Program-made: the position numbers and the translations under genes | Shown here: positions 10,184 through 60,036 of the stretch, piece by piece | How positions within the stretch are numbered: position 1 is the stretch's first letter | Layout: each line of letters starts with the position of its first letter | The notes under the pieces: model-generated | Database searches by the model: none | Seen by the model: the letters and a program-made list of their open reading frames with translations, nothing else | What the model was told of the DNA's origin: nothing | Assembly (NCBI RefSeq): GCF_040412425.1 | Contig: NC_089756.1 | Span: 5,101,498 to 5,165,497, forward strand | Direction of reading: 5' to 3' | DNA length: 64,000 nucleotides | Source of the DNA: Macrobrachium rosenbergii | Lineage: Eukaryota > Arthropoda > Malacostraca > Decapoda > Palaemonidae

Positions 10184-11409
10184 TTTTTACGTTTTTCCGT
10201 GGTTTTAGTTTGAGATATTCTCTGTGAGACAGGTAGCAACGATTTAAGGTAATTTAGCCTTGTGATTCTGACTTCGTGGGTACAGGAAAACGTAAAAAAA
10301 AGGAGGAAACAGAGATTTTCATATGAGCATAGGGCTCTTGTTACTGAGGGAAATATTACGTAAAACACGTGGGCAAATTTAAAGGAGTGTATTTACATAA
10401 ATGACATCAGTACGGGAAAGAGGAACTCAAGTAGATTTCTGATCCTGAAGGGGATTCCTACGGGATTGAATGAAAATGGGGGATTCCAGACACAGTCCGA
10501 GAAGCTTCCACGACATAGGGTCCCTCTGAAATGAGAGATATGCACATTATACGCCAGTAGTGGAAATAGACAAAGAATAATGAATTCGAGGCTGCAATGA
10601 GGGTGCCAAATGACTTCGAGGGAGTAATGAAGACTTAATATTGCCGATGCAAAAGGCGCACGGACAGTAGACAAGGGGTTCTTTGAGTAATAGCGCTCAC
10701 TTCAAATAAATGTACAGGGACAAAGCGTGACTGAATGGTGGTTTTCCAAAGCACATTACCGTAAGACTGGTGTGTTTCCAACGTAGAAATTTGGTCCGTG
10801 GATGACTTGCGATTTCCGAGGGCGAGTTGTTCCACGTGTTAGGATGCAAGGGCACGGCGATGGGGTCTTCTCGAAGAAGGGCGACGCGTGGGAATTTCAC
10901 GAAGGGCCGGGCGATTCTTGAGGGGCATCCGGCAGGTCAAGGTAAAGCGAGCACGTGGCTTGCCGTCGAAGGGCACGAGGAGAACGTATACTTGGAAAAG
11001 GGCCACGTGGTTAGCTAAGGGCACTGCCAAGGGCATGTAGCTGGGTCCTTCTGCTCTTCCGGACTTCCACCCCGCATGTGTGAGAGCGAGACCTTGTGTC
11101 CTCTCCTTTTATCTCCTTCTATGGGGCTGGGGGCACCTCCAACATGGGTGTGTTTAAATCACCTTCCAGCTGACGTCCGCAGGGGAATATGCCTGTAAGA
11201 AGTTCACCAAAGAGATCATCTTTGCCCTGAAGCAAGATTGTTTGAAAAGGAGTGGCTTTTAATCTTTTTAAACCCTTGTATTCTGACCGTGCTAAGTCGA
11301 TAGACAGATGGTCTATCGATCGGGCGGCTGGCAGTAAATGAAACACAACAATACAACAAAAAAAAGGGGGGGTAGGCAACTTGCTAGCGAATTCTTGCTA
11401 ATCATAATA
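10184..11409 (-). repeat. 5' LTR of the minus-strand element
   Basis: Direct repeat of 3316-4532. It lies next to the primer-binding-like sequence, which makes it the 5' LTR in minus orientation, and should carry the element's promoter. I could not identify a confident TATA box. Confidence 0.85.
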
Positions 11410-12659
11410 ATTTCTTACCATAAAATCTGTTGGCGATGTCTAAATTGAAGCCAGCACATCCAATTGCATCCATCTGATTATTATTTTTTTCTTATCAGAT
11501 ATGTCCAGACATACGGACATACTGTATATGATATTGGAGTGAAAATGTTCGACAGTCATAATGGGAATTCTGTGCATTTATTTACAGAAAATGAAATGAC
11601 ATAATAATACTGCAAATATTGTCGAAACTGCAAACGTCTCATATCACTAATTGGCAGCTGTCAACGGCTGAGAGGACAACACGGTGTCTTGCAGATCATC
11701 ATCACCGTCTCTTGGCAAACTGAGTCAAGAACGGATGCAACATAATAAGACATATTCTTCATTTTTTCCTCACATATCACACGCATCTAAAATCTGAAAG
11801 CTCCAGCGTATTCAGGGTGAATTTATTGTATGAAAACACAAGTTTTATTTTATCTTGATCGTATGAATGATGCAAAATCCGATGATAAGTAAAAGCATGT
11901 ATAAAGAATTAAATGCTTCTCTCTTCACTTTTACTCGTTGTAATTCCTTTGTGTTTTACCTTATTGATTTCAGGAAATCATATTTAGTTGTACAATTAAT
12001 ACCAAATCCTAAGGTATGACCAAAACTTTCCTATCTTGTTCAAAACGTGATATAAATGAAGAAATATATAAACATATTGCTAGTTTTCTGAGCTACATAC
12101 GTAAAAATGAGACAGTGAGCGAGTCGCCTACCTCCCGGTACCAGCCAATCAGAGGCTGCCAAACAAACGCCTCATAGGCCAAAGAATCTATCTTAAGTGA
12201 ATCTGCTATAAGAGGTGAAAAGATTTTTAATAATTCACCATAAAAAAGTGTAATAATAAACACGAGCAACGTTAACACTGAATTTAAATAGTCCACTAAA
12301 CAATGGAGATTACCTTTAGGGTATCAAGAAAGTGATATTGAAATATACAGGTGTAGTGGTGTCTTAATTATAAATTTTACTGATCAAAAACAAAGTGATA
12401 GTTCAAATGAAAGTATATTAATATTTCTAATACATAATCGTAAAAGGGACGGACGTAATAAAATATGTAACTTTACATGACAAAATGAAGAGACATTTAC
12501 ATTACACATTTATTCAAATTGTTACTCGATGTCCAAAGTTTCTGTAGTTACGATAATAACAACGAAAAATAGTTATAAAATATTTTTACATATTGACTGT
12601 AATATTAATCTACTTGAAAGCAGCTTGAGCTGAGTGATCCATGGAGTCACTAGGCTTCC
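11410..12659. other. Intergenic, no gene seen
   Basis: AT-rich DNA. The only structured item is the inverted repeat arm at 11434-11519 (reverse complement of 3079-3161). No coding region recognised. Confidence 0.5.
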
Positions 12660-12840
12660 ATTCTCTGGTGATAGAAATTCATTTCTCGTTATAATGTGGT
12701 TCGGATTCCACAATAAGCTGTAGGTCCCGTTGCTAGGTAACCAAATGGTTCTTAGCCACGTAAAATAAATCTAACTCTTCGGGCCAGCCCTAGGGGAGCT
12801 GTTAATCAGTTCAGTGGTCTGGTTAAACTAAGGTATACTT
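12660..12840 (+). repeat. SINE family A, copy 2 (5'-truncated)
   Basis: Starts at CTCTGGTGATAGAAATTC, lacks the tRNA-like head seen in the other copies, and ends in AAGGTATACTT. A 5'-truncated insertion is typical of target-primed reverse transcription. Confidence 0.75.
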
Positions 12841-12966
12841 TGCATAGCATTGAATATCTTCCCCCCCCTTTCCTTTGGCTAATAAAAGGCCATTTAGTGA
12901 CTGTATATTTAGCTTGTTCCTAATATCAGTTTGTTAATTTGATATAGAAGAAAATTCTCTCCATTG

Positions 12967-12974
12967 CAGCAGCA

Positions 12975-13036
<62 letters not shown>
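12967..13036. repeat. (GA)n microsatellite
   Basis: A GCAGCAGCA start followed by roughly 30 uninterrupted GA units. The serine/leucine frame on the minus strand is an artefact of the repeat. Confidence 0.95.
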
Positions 13037-13039
<3 letters not shown>

Positions 13040-13929
13040 TGCGGAAGGACTATCAAATCCAACAGAAATTGGGAGAGTTGAGGGAACATAAAAGGTGTCC
13101 GATCACTACCTTCCATTTTCTTTACTGAACATCAAAATTCAGTGCAGTTGTTTGGTCTACTTATTTTATCCTGAAAAATGAGTGTTCTCTGCTCATCATT
13201 ATATTTATCATAACCAGAATCTTCAAGAAGCTGGGGAAATTCAGTTAAGACGAACTAAACTTGCGACAGTACCAGCTCTTGCTACTACTGTACTCGGTAA
13301 CAGGCGTTCAGTAAAGAGGAAATATCATTCATTCCTTTCAGCCTTTTCCAGATTTGTCCAGCAAGTTCTATATAAAAATTCAAACACCTAACTCTGAAAT
13401 CAGCTAACTGTGATTGCAATCTCTTCATCTTATTTCATCATTCAAAATGGTTTCCACTTTACTTCCAAAGTACCGTTCACTTTCATAAAATTAGTTGGGA
13501 ATTTAAAACAAACAAACATCCCCAGTTTACGTGAGATAATAAGGTTGATGATATCCTCTGTTCCCATTTTACATTCATGTCAGGGAAAAGCATTATTTCA
13601 AACTAATGTGAATACTGTATATGAATAGTGGTTCACATCCTGGAGAATATGATAATCAAGTATTTGAAGGTTAAATGCAATATGGAAAATGAAAGAAATA
13701 GAAAAAGTATCCATTTTCAAAAAAATTGCAGTAATAGTATCCAGATTTTGCCAATTTCTGCCTTTCGTATCATTTTTCCCAGCGTCGTAAAATATATGCC
13801 TCACTTAAAATACTTACCTCGTTCGCCTGCCTGCTTTATTTCATAAGCACTGTAATCAAGATTTTAATTTTCAACTGTTCCTGGTGCATTCCTTCATTGG
13901 CATACAGTGAATTTTACATTTTACTGGCA
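13037..13929. other. Intergenic, no gene seen
   Basis: AT-rich sequence with several short incidental frames. No recognised domain, repeat or RNA. Confidence 0.5.
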
Positions 13930-14540
13930 TTCTACAGATTCCAAGCTCTCTTATGATACCCAACTCAACGTGGCTCAGCAAGAGGAACAGCTAATTGAGT
14001 TGAATGATCAGACAGAGAATCAGACAGTGAATCAGGCAGAGGATCAGACAGAGGGTCCGATGGGAGACGACAGATCGTTGGGTCCCCCCATCAGCTGATG
14101 ACGATACCAGCCCCACCCTCCCTCCTCCCCTGACTCCCAACCTCCCAGCTGATCCACCTGAGGACTTGCATCTCTCTGGACGTTCAGCGACTGCTTACAC
14201 ATGCACTTGGCATCCCTCCTGACACATCACTCTTCCTTACAGAAGTGTTAGATACACTGCAGAAGCACTTTCACAGCCTCAGAAATGAAGCTTTATGACG
14301 TAGGGAACTGTTGTGCAAACAGGTTGTGGGAGAATCGTTTGCAAACTACTACGCAAGCGTTAAGGATCTCGCTGATGAGGTGGACTTATGCACTGGCAAT
14401 CCCTCTTTCTGCACTGAACAGCAATTGCAGATGACAATTTTGATGGGTGTGAGGGACGAAGAGTTAATACAACGCCTTATCCCCTTCCAACCCTCATCCA
14501 CCCTTGTATAGTTTGTGAAGGGCCTTGAACAGTGATACAT
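13930..14540 (+). pseudogene. Decayed retrotransposon gag fragment
   Basis: Reading across stop codons, the region resembles the capsid part of a retrotransposon Gag: a Gln-rich start near 13960, then LFLTEVLDTLQKHF near 14230, and a longer open piece (14311-14511) with GESFANYYASVKDLADEVDL and ILMGVRDEELIQRLI. The last motif is typical of Gag lineages in which a helical block precedes the zinc knuckles. At least one in-frame stop (near 14296) and the absence of pol, LTRs or knuckles show it is a fragment. Confidence 0.65.
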
Positions 14541-17500
14541 GTGTCCATTCAGTCTTTAGAACATGGACCTGTCCCTTGCTTCTACCACTTTTGAGTAACC
14601 TCTGTACCTTGAAATAAGTGAACAGCACTTCCTATTTAGTTACCTGTAAAATCTGCATGTTGTATATCCCTCAACTAATTCATTATCTTAACAAATCATA
14701 TCTCAACAGAATCTGTTGGTAAGCATAATGACATAATATAAGATGCTGTTTGGGTCTGACCTCCTGCCAAATGAAAAAATTCTTTTCAAATTACAACAAC
14801 CCTAAAATAGATTTGAACATTGAATACATATCCCACAACTAAGAGTAGTTCCATGTCATTTCTTCACCAAGCTAAGCAATTATGTGTGCTTACTTCATTG
14901 ATGAAATTTATCTAAAGAATAATATATCTTAAATAGGCAGGCTAGCAAAATCCTATCATAATAATGTGGGGGTAAGGGGCTACTGATATAATTTTCCTCA
15001 AAATACTAAAACATACCTTCTCAGAGGTGTTGTAATCAAATCCACAACTCCGGAAGTCAAACACGAGTCCAATTCCCCACCATCTGAGACCAAGACAGTC
15101 AAGTCTGGACTGTTAAGTCCAAATCCATCCTCAAAGTCAACCAAACAACAGTTGCATTAATGCGAAGAAATTTAACCCAAATAATTAGATGCTTATAACT
15201 AGGGCTACAGAAAATTGTTTGACTTGAATAGCTTGGTCCATTCTTCAGCTTTCAGCCTAATAACCAAAAGTTTAATCATAGTGTAATGCAATACACATTT
15301 GTGCTGTGTGAAAGGACCTGAAATGATTCACTGAATAGGTAAGCCATGATTGTTCTACAGCCACTGCCCAGTTTGATTTTAACCATTTCATTTTTAAGTG
15401 ATTTCAGAAGCTCATCTTGACATCATGCACTATAAAATGCAATGAAAATGAAATAACACTCAAGATAAATTTTGTAGTTTTAGGCAAGTGACACCTAAAA
15501 CAAGGGCAACAGTAATTTTCTTTAGGAAGCATGGCAACACCTATAACATTGCCTTGATTAAGTGCAAGGGATAAAATGCTTGAAATAGTTCATTTAAACA
15601 TCAAATTAGAACTCATTATCTGTACAGTAGTCACATTAACTATTGCCTTGTAAAGTTTAGGTAACCTTAAAGGCTATTACTACAAGGACTAAGGAAAGCC
15701 ACTCACCAATATAGAAGCTCTAATTCACTTTCAACCTTTAAACTCCGAGACAAGTAGTAGCATACGAGGTGTACAGGCAGCAAAGACTTAGGTAGTAGGG
15801 TCAGAGAGGCAAATCTGGGAGGAATGGCATCAGGATTCTGAGAGTAGAGGGGAGAAAAAAATGTCTGGAATAGCCAAGTGAGGGACTGACGCTTCATGCG
15901 AGTGCCTGCTCCTCACAGATATTTAGCACCAAAATGAATGGACCACATGCCACGTGACTACGCTACTTGGTTGTAAAAGTTTTTCATAACTTACTGAATT
16001 TGACATGAGGCCTATTAGTTCGTTCTTTTCTATCTTGTGCACCTTCTGCCTAAAATTTCCATCATGTCTAGGTATTCTAATTGGCCCTCTTACATTATTC
16101 CCAAGACCTTACTCTAAATCTAGTACAGCTGCTACCATACATAGGGTCATACTGTCCACAGGAAACTTGCTTTTTCAAGTCAGTGGTTTACAAGAGAAAA
16201 GTTGAAGAAGGGAAAATGGTCATGGATATCAACTATAAGGTTGAAATTATTAGGTCATGATTTATAAAGAGTTCATAGTACAAATACTGTATTTCAAATA
16301 ATTAATATTACTGTAGTAAGGAAATGGCAGCAATTCAACTGTTTTTCAGATAAAATTGGTTTTTACAATTAAAACAATGATAATACAAGAATAAAAACCT
16401 AACAGAAAAAGAATAACATTTATTACTATGTTATTACATTATACTGCATTTTTACAATACTGTATTATACCACGACATCCTTCAATTCTTAAATATGGAA
16501 CTACTCATTTTTTTACATGTCCACTTGATATTCAGATCAATCAAATAATTTCATTAAACTCTTTAACAAAAGAGAATTACAAAATACAAACCACCTCTGG
16601 TCTTATTAGTAAAATAACTAAACATCACAATTAAATATAGAGTATATAAAAAAGATATTGGTACAACATCAATATCCATGGGTGATTTACGTCTGACACT
16701 GACCCTGATCCAACCATTAAAATTGATATGTCTGTATTTCAATATCAAAATGAGTGTTTAAAACTAGTGTGCAAAATCTGAGACACAAACTAAAATAGAT
16801 ATCCAGTCACTTGGTGCACACCATACTATAGTACCTCAAGATTAGTCAACAAACTGCTTTTTGTATATTACTGGAAAGTACCCAATCTATATTTCATTAC
16901 AGTCAATACATAAATTTTGTAAAATGCCTGAATCAACATTTTTAACAATGATAAAAAAAACAAACAGCACGCAGACATTTACCTGTCTGCACAACAACTA
17001 AATGTTATTACAGTTTACTGCTGTAACCCGTAGGTTCCTACATTTTATTTCAAATTATTTTCACAAAGTTAGACTTATGCCCTAATAACTAAATGTAGTA
17101 ATGATTACACAGTGAGAAAATATTGTGTTCACTCTTCCAAGTCTTTAGTACAAATGAAAATCTGACAACCAATTTAAAACTGACACCAGACCACTCCTTT
17201 ATACTATTCAATTCAAGGATCATTGTTTATCTTAGTATGTATATATACTTATATAAATGCAGTATATACAGATTTCACAAGTGGTTATATAATATATCTA
17301 TTCTGCCTAATTAAATCTAGCACAGTCTAGCAAATAAAACCCTTCCGTAACTACCACTTGATCAAAATAGAAAAAGAACAGGTCAACTGAACATAGTCTT
17401 GAATGTATTCACTTACGCTAAGAACCAACGGCAGCTAAAGGAAGGATATATTTGCTGGGCTATGTTAGAAAAAAAAAAAAAAAATATATTCAGTGTTTAA

Positions 17501-18714
17501 ACATCTACATAAATGCAAATCAACATCTGAGTCATATTAAACTAATTTGCATTTGCGATAAATATTGAGGAATGCATCAAGAATATATCTACATAAATTT
17601 TGATACCCCTGTTGAAGTCTCAAAAGAAGAGATAGAGGGACTCTGAAGGTATATTTAATATCTATTTAAAATTCAAGTGGTTTGAAATGACTATGCATGT
17701 GCTTTCCTAACTTATAACTGTACAAGAAATCCATCTTATCCTATAGCATTTCCTTCCAACATAAAATTCCAAAGTTCATTGAATATTTGCTAACCTACTA
17801 TTCTTAAAACAAACTAACGTTGTTGAATTCCATAAATCTTGGTTATAATAATTATTATAACTTCTTTATATAGACTCTAGCCATAAAAAAATCAGGGATT
17901 TGTGCATAAGACAGGAACACACAAATTATACATTTTAAGAGTAAAAATTTGTAAAGTTGTTTGGTATCTCCTTACACAGGCAAATAGTTATGAGGAAGAA
18001 CTATTAGGAAAAGTATGAGAGGAAGAAATTACAAACATTAATTAAGAATACAACACATGAGTGTCTTACACACAAAATAGAAAGCAGTCAAGGATATCTT
18101 GGTTGTGTGCAGACTCAAGACTTCTAACCAGGTAAGGTGTTAAGCTGAAGCTTTACGGAATCTCAACCTTCTTTACAACATGCACCAGCTGCACTCTGTT
18201 CACTTTTTAAAATCACAATGAAAATGAAATTTTCATAATTTATTACATTTTACACAATGTATATAATTCTCATTACCACAAATTTTGATTTCTAATCTGA
18301 TTGTCAGTCAAGTATAGGACATTTTTGCAAGTTCAGTTGGGTAATGTCCTGACTGATATTGCATTAGTAAAATCATTTGTCTGTGTCAAATCATACCAGT
18401 TTTGGGGCTAGTTTCAAAATATCATCCGATTATTTCTGTCTTCTTTAAGTTACTTTAAGAAAAACAAATAATGCATGCATAAACAAAGTGATGAATTGCA
18501 TTACTGTATTTCACAAATTATAGATATGGCACCACAAAGCATCAAGTCCAGTGTGTTACTAAGAGTAAAACAACTTTAAAACAGACCATTCTTTTTTGCA
18601 GAAAACAAATCTTTCCACATCACATGATCTACAAAAACGAGTGTAAAATTAACCCAAAATACTAATAATCACACCACTCCTACACTAAAGCAATTCAAGA
18701 CTAAGAAAAACGAT
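14541..18714. other. Intergenic, no gene seen
   Basis: About 4 kb of AT-rich DNA without a recognised gene, RNA or long repeat. A minus-strand frame of 64 codons (15703-15897) ends against a good splice-donor-like sequence (G|GTGAGT, GT at 15705-15706), but nothing in the peptide is recognisable. A run of about 17 A residues lies near 17470. Confidence 0.45.
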
Positions 18715-19453
18715 ACCATATATTTATGTGTGTAAGACAACCTCTAGATAAGACGAGGTAAAAAATCATGGCAAGCTTTCATGAATTAACTCATATTTGT
18801 AATTATGTAAAGATGATGTTACAGGTTCACAATCCCTTATCCGAAACCCTTGGATAAGGGGCAAGCTGTGTTTCGGTTTTTTAATTTTTTCGGAATTTGG
18901 AACTGGAGGTTACCCCTTAATACACAAGCATATTTCATTTCCAACAATAACATTCCATAACACTAAAAAAATACACAGCATAAAAAAGAAACACAATTTG
19001 CATGTATAATATGCAGGCTTTTTTAGTAAATTATACACTTTCTTTGGACCTTGGATTACACTAGGCTAGGCTTTCTATGCCTGTCTCATTTTCAATATAT
19101 TTCACCGATAAGGCTTACATAAGTTAGCTTTTAACTAATTAATATGCCGATGAGCAAAGTTCATGATACTGTACATTCACCCAGGTTTACCAAATTTGTG
19201 GCTTGTGTAAAAATTCATTACTATCTCTGACAATTAACAGCAACCTGCAACTGCATGTAAAACACTGGAATAAACAACAGCAAGTATTGACATTAACAAC
19301 AGAATCTACAAACAGTTGTTTGCCGATGTAAGTTACCATAACTAACACGTGTTTATTAAGAGTTGCGTTAGTATTGTGTTGTTAAAAACTTGCTTATTTT
19401 CAATGTAATTCCTTGAATAAAAATAAAGTATTTTTTCAATCTTCCGTCACACA

Positions 19454-19590
19454 ATGGAGAAGGTGGTGTTAAGAAAGTATGCCACTAACTTTGAGCAGCA
19501 GGTATTATACTGTGGCTGAGGAAGCGAATAATGAGCAGACTCCAAGATGTTTTGGAGGCAAAATCAACGTCTGAAACTGGCAAAATCACA
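19454..19590 (+). pseudogene. Pogo-type transposase DNA-binding domain remnant
   Basis: Reads RKYATNFEQQV, and after a frame change TVAEEANNEQTPRCFGGKI with a stop and NW beyond. This matches the usual helix-turn-helix N-terminus of pogo/Brinker-type transposases in layout (a KYA..FE start, a helix ending in A/T-R-.-F-G, then a terminal W). It is broken by a frameshift and a stop. A second, more decayed copy lies at 20259-20360. Confidence 0.5.
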
Positions 19591-20084
19591 CATGCACTTT
19601 ATTAATTTAAAGTGTTTATAAATAAAGTACAGTAGTTGCAGTTTTTAAACCCAGCTTTGATAATTTACGAAAGGAACGTATCTCTGAATTAAGTTTCATT
19701 CTGCAACTGAAGACAGTGATAATGTTGGTAAAATGCAATCAGCTGATTATCAGAGTGATTATTTTAAGAATGTAAACAAAACCAGAATGCAAATGGCACA
19801 TGATCACTCTGTTCATATTTTGTAATACGATAATAATACATGCAATATAATTAGATACAGTAAAACAAGAGTTTTATTAAAATTATCATAATTCTCAATA
19901 CAACTATTATCCGACTTTTGCAAATGGGATATCTATCAGTGGAACAATCTAACTGGTGCAATAGTAGCTCTCTCTCTCTCTCTCTCTAAATTTCATCGAC
20001 TGTAATACTGTACTTATGATGCTCCTCCATCCTCCACTAAAAAATTCTGGTTTTTAGAATTATGGATGAAGCGATTGTAAACCT

Positions 20085-20520
20085 GTAACAACATAAACAA
20101 CCAAATTGAGAAACAGCTGATTGCTGATGTCATTTACCATAACTATCGAGCGTTTATTAAGAGTTGCCTTAAAGGTGTCAAGTTGTTAAACCCTGCCGAT
20201 TCTCAATTGTGGCTTTGATAAGTATAAATAAAATACAATTTTATTCATCCTTCACACAATGGAGATCTTATGGAAGAATGCCAGTACATTAAAGCTACAG
20301 ATTATAGCCGAGGCTGAATAAAACGAATAACATCGGGAACTTGCGAAATCACACTTACTGCTTATACAGTCAAGTAATGTGCACATTTTAAACCCAACTT
20401 TGTTAATTTACAAGAAAAAGTATCTCCAAATTATATTCTTCTAGCAACTAATGGCAATGAAGATATCGGTAGTACTCTATTAGCTGGGATTTTGAGAATG
20501 TAAGCAATATCAAATGTTCG
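20085..20520 (+). repeat. Second copy of a ~430-bp module (first at 19224-19790)
   Basis: Shares blocks in the same order with 19224-19790: TTACCATAACTA, GTTTATTAAGAGTTGC, CACACAATGGAGA, AAATCACAC, TTTTAAACCCA and GAATGTAA. The two copies are diverged and about 0.8 kb apart, so this is an old tandem duplication or two related insertions inside the pogo-like remnant. Confidence 0.6.
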
Positions 20521-21029
20521 CATAGATAAAAGTTGATTTCATTGATATGGAATTATTCCTCGAATAGGCTATTTAGTATGAAGATATGACAATAATATAT
20601 AAGGTAAAAAATGGTTTTATTACCTTTATTATCAGTTTATTTCATAATGTGAATCTTTTCATGTATGTCGGTGGTTATCGCACCAAGGCCAAGGCTACCC
20701 TACTAATAACATCACTTAGAATTCAAGGTTTGAATTTTAGAATGGTAGTGTAAGACGACCCCCGATTTTTAGTGGTGAATTTCATGATTTAAAGGTCATC
20801 TTACATGCAGAAATATACGGTTAGTAGGTAAACAGAACAAGATAAATAAACCCTATTCTTTTTTACTTAATAAAATGAACAATGTTGTGTCCTTTTCTGC
20901 TACTAGTGATCATGAAGGTATTTACCCTACTAAATAACCATTGCTCCTCTCGCTCAGCCTAATGAGGCAAATCAATTTTACATGAGCACTCCTCCAACTC
21001 ACAACTTCAAGTAAAGGACATGTAAAATA

Positions 21030-21306
21030 CAGTAAATCACATCTTAACAGACCTCAACTTAACAGGTTTCTGTACTTATCAGCTATGTTATCGTTATGCT
21101 ACCATATTGGATGTGATACATTTTTATACAAATCTCTTATATTGAATGTCAAGTTTAGTTTAGTTTAGGAACTATGTGGAATTGCTGTTAGCTGTAAGAT
21201 ATCTAGAAAATATTCAAGTGCAGGCTATAATATGGGATTGTTGTTAGTTAACAGACTTTGGTACTCATCAGAAAGCCTAAAGTGTCTGTTAAGCTGAGTG
21301 TTACTG
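21030..21306. mobile_element. Pogo-like MITE downstream of ssu72
   Basis: About 277 bp flanked by TA (21028-21029 and 21307-21308). Left end CAGTAAATCACATCTTAACA; the reverse complement of the right end is CAGTAACACTCAGCTTAACA. TA target duplication and CAG-starting inverted repeats fit the Tc1/mariner-pogo group. It is non-coding. It starts about 240 bp past the ssu72 stop codon, so it may sit within or just beyond the 3' UTR. Confidence 0.6.
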
Positions 21307-21549
21307 TATACCTAAACCTGGAATCCCTCTAAACTTAAAGACTTGAGATGGCATACAGAGGCACCAAAATTGTCCTTAGTCATATCCTTGGTGAAATCTG
21401 TACAATTACTTAAAATCAGATACAAGGCTCTATAGCACTTTAAATGAAGATAACACAAAATACTGTATCTAAAATTACAAAAAGTTCCAGTTCCAATCAT
21501 GATCATACAAAAAGGAATGAACCTATAGACAAACTGATTCCTTTGAATC

Positions 21550-58707
<37,158 letters not shown>

Positions 58708-58717
58708 CCTGAAGTTC

Positions 58718-59667
58718 CTGAAAAATATTTATAGTAAATAATACAGGACTCAAAACTAACTCACTAGTAAATTTTGTGATGCTTGACACTTCCTCATGCC
58801 TAACAGAACCCTCTATAGGTCAAAAGACAGGTATGGCTTCAGCCAACACTTGCTTTTCCATTTCATTGAATAATCATTCTTCAGATTGTTATCATCTCTT
58901 CTTTACAATCTTCTTCCCTTAGCAATTGGCCTAGTCTGTCATCAGTACAATTGCTTCTGTCAACAGTTCTCCTTGCTCTCTCTTTCTGTCAATAAGATCT
59001 GAGGAATAAAACTGTCTTTTGTTAATGATCTCCAAATGGACTGAATGATTTCAAGTCCCATACTCCTAAAGAATTGTATAACAGGTTACATCTTTACATC
59101 AACTAAGCAAGTTTTATATCACGAAATTGTTTAGCCATTCTCAATCTGATTACTATAGTTAATAAGAAGGAAAATATATCTGTGCTTCTGCATGCAAATT
59201 GCTAGGCCATTTGCATAAGTACTGTAGGCCTTTAAGAAAAGTACCTCAGGACAATCTTGGGAACTGTGTTCTTTTGGTTTTTTACTAATGGCCAGATATA
59301 TTTGCTACAAAGGCAAGGTGTGAAACTTAAACTCTATTCATAATTTATAACTCCAAGGCATATGTCTATTAATATTGTATTGTCAATTCAGACGAGGGAG
59401 TGGTTTTCTAAAACCACAGTATTAATTACATCAAAATTTAGGTGAAAAAAGTCCAAAAAAGACTGAATGAAGAGAAGACTGAATATTTCAGTCTGAACGA
59501 AGATATGAACAAATGTTTCAATGTCAGCCAAAAGAACTGTTCAAGGAAATTGTGACTTACAAGACTTCAACGTTGATAGTAAGAAAGTTGCCACTTTAAA
59601 GAGACTTGGTGTCATTTTTTATATGTTCACAATCACTACTAACTCTTATCTTCTTCTTTTGACTTTA
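58718..59667. other. Upstream of ssu72 coding start, no gene seen
   Basis: Probably an intron in the 5' UTR of ssu72, because an acceptor-like TTTTTCAG precedes the start codon by ten bases. No exon, promoter or repeat recognised. Confidence 0.4.
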
Positions 59668-60036
59668 TTAATCCCATTGTATAGCAGGGTTGGCCACTTG
59701 AGTCAACTTCCTCAATCTATTTTTATTCCTCGCATCTTCTTCCCCCAGTCCCACCACACCCATATCCTTCCTCACCACATTCATCCATCTGATCCGCTGA
59801 TGCCCCATACTCCTCCTCCCCATCAATGGCATGCTCTTAGCTCTCTTGATTGGTTCCACCACCTCTCTTCTTATCACATGGCCATAGTATCTCAGACGAG
59901 CTTCCCTAGCCTTCTCCTTTACAAGACATATACCACACATTCTTCGTATATCTTGACTCTTCCTCCTTTCCAGTAGTGATACTCCAGCAATCCACCTCAC
60001 CATCTTCATCTCGTTTCTACTAACTCTTATGTACAC
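59668..60036 (-). pseudogene. C-terminal end of an RTE-like LINE, 5'-truncated
   Basis: The minus frame reads RNEMKMVRWIAGVSLLERRK, then AREARLRYYGHVIRREVVEP, then HQRIRWMNVVRKDMGVVGL and finally VANPAIQWD. This is the usual region downstream of the reverse transcriptase in RTE-type non-LTR elements (RW..GV, RLR.YGHV.RR, RW...V..D). The endonuclease and reverse transcriptase are missing, as expected for a 5'-truncated copy. The frame is still open across this stretch. Confidence 0.75.

Larger units (their letters stand above)
3316..11409 (-). mobile_element. LTR retrotransposon (Gag-Pro only), minus strand
   Basis: An 8.1-kb element flanked by direct repeats of about 1.2 kb (3316-4532 and 10184-11409). 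On the minus strand the order is 5' LTR, a primer-binding-like TGGCGACC directly inside the LTR, a leader with a 60-bp tandem array, Gag with zinc knuckles, a broken retropepsin, a proline-rich frame, a purine tract (ATGGGGAGG), and the 3' LTR. No reverse transcriptase, RNase H or integrase is visible in the 2.2 kb between protease and 3' LTR. This is therefore a deletion derivative that would need enzymes from a relative. The gag type suggests the Ty3/gypsy order, Gmr1-like group. I could not fix the LTR termini or target duplication exactly. Confidence 0.85.
18715..20821. mobile_element. Pogo/Tigger-like DNA transposon remnant
   Basis: Bounded by imperfect inverted ends: ACCATATATTTATGTGTGTA on the left, and on the right a sequence whose reverse complement is ACCGTATATTTCTGCATGTA; both continue into AAGAyrACC. 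Inside are two degenerate copies of a pogo-type transposase N-terminus (19454-19590 and 20259-20360). At 18826-18915 there is also the end of a different pogo-like family (CACAATCCCTTATCCGAAA). It is non-functional, and may be a composite of several insertions rather than one element. Confidence 0.5.
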
